DNA from: an uncultured Clostridia bacterium
GTDB lineage: Bacteria; Bacillota; Clostridia; Christensenellales; QALW01
Length of the DNA: 50,573 bases
Reading direction: 5' to 3'
Assembly (NCBI GenBank): GCA_934434555.1
Contig: CAKRZX010000017.1
Coordinates: 1-50,573 of the forward strand
Below are positions 50,464 to 50,573 of this stretch, one piece after another (the stretch's first letter is position 1; each line of letters starts with the position of its first letter). The position numbers and the translations under genes are program-made. The notes beneath the pieces are model-generated. The model had not been told where the DNA came from and ran no database searches. It saw nothing but the letters and a program-made list of their open reading frames with translations.

Positions 50464-50573
50464 ACCGATTCTTTTTCCGCTTTTCTGCGTTGCCGGAACT
50501 TGAAATACTCCCGGTATTCCTTCGTTCCGCCGCCTTGAAAAACGAAAAAATAATTCGGTTTAAGGTCGGAGAT
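50460..50573 (-). CDS. Partial gene, C-terminal 37 residues
   Basis: An open frame enters from the right edge and ends in TAA at 50460, converging with the transporter gene. The residues read ISDLKPNYFFVFQGGGTK and then a basic EYFKFRQRRKAEKESV tail. I do not recognise a family; the N-terminal part is outside the window. It could also be a chance open frame, although no other gene is visible here. Confidence 0.45.
   Translation of the reverse strand: MSDLKPNYFFVFQGGGTKEYREYFKFRQRRKAEKESV

Noticed and set aside
1..50573. tRNA, rRNA, CRISPR or insertion sequence
   Set aside because: No cloverleaf, rRNA block, regularly spaced short repeats or transposase was seen on reading both strands by eye.

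Overview
The window looks like a chromosomal segment of an anaerobic, probably gut-associated member of the Clostridia (Bacillota). I cannot name a genus. The reasons are a fused ispH-rpsA gene, a GerW/YtfJ-type spore protein beside dacF, a biotin-dependent Na+-pumping decarboxylase, a glycyl radical enzyme with its activase, the paired glgC/glgD glycogen genes, and many sigma-A promoters with TTGACA-like and TATAAT-like boxes 17-18 bp apart. Almost everything is on the minus strand. I see no rRNA, tRNA, CRISPR array, transposase or phage gene.

Layout, left to right. 1-476: two direct copies of a 266-bp-period non-coding repeat. 522-3693: a surface/secretion operon made of a large secreted protein, a 40-aa peptide and a lipoprotein, driven by a consensus promoter with eight G's in its spacer. 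3886-6329: dTDP-rhamnose genes rmlC-rmlB-rmlD (no rmlA in the window). 6414-8357: an MBL hydrolase and an FAD oxidoreductase. 8457-10179: mgtE behind a 310-nt leader with a 29-codon leader ORF and an intrinsic terminator. 10188-12743: small proteins, a polysaccharide deacetylase and a frameshifted glycosidase-like gene. 12820-18122: housekeeping genes rpiR-like, HI0933-type flavoprotein, cmk, plsC, ispH-rpsA. 18139-21584: oxaloacetate decarboxylase subunits behind a second leader-ORF/terminator arrangement. 21871-24622: rluB, dacF, gerW/ytfJ and a DUF2953 gene. 24668-29642: glycyl radical enzyme, activase and a Sip1-like GH36 protein. 29891-33920: two lipoproteins, bioY-birA and mrp. 33989-37896: a large FtsX-type ABC exporter. 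38026-38230: a candidate structured non-coding RNA with its own promoter. 38324-39016: a YugP-like zinc peptidase (plus strand). 39344-43582: glgD-glgC-glgB. 43765-44463: an M23 peptidase (plus). 44836-47637: an orphan Cys-rich protein, a FakA-like kinase and an Asp23 protein. 47954-50463: citrate synthase overlapping a pair of half-size chromate-type transporters (plus).

How it fits together. The Na+-pumping decarboxylase needs biotin on its carrier subunit, and the window also encodes a biotin importer (BioY) and a biotin ligase/regulator (BirA). Citrate synthase and oxaloacetate decarboxylase both act on oxaloacetate. Carbohydrate functions recur: rhamnose precursor synthesis, glycogen synthesis, a GH36-like enzyme, a deacetylase and a carbohydrate-binding secreted protein.

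The most interesting signals are regulatory or non-coding: the structured RNA at 38026-38230, the leader peptide plus terminator units before mgtE and before the decarboxylase operon, and the homopolymer in the promoter of the secreted protein. The glycyl radical enzyme has Trp next to both radical-site motifs and sits in an operon with a GH36-like gene. No database or folding program was used; family names come from motifs read by eye.
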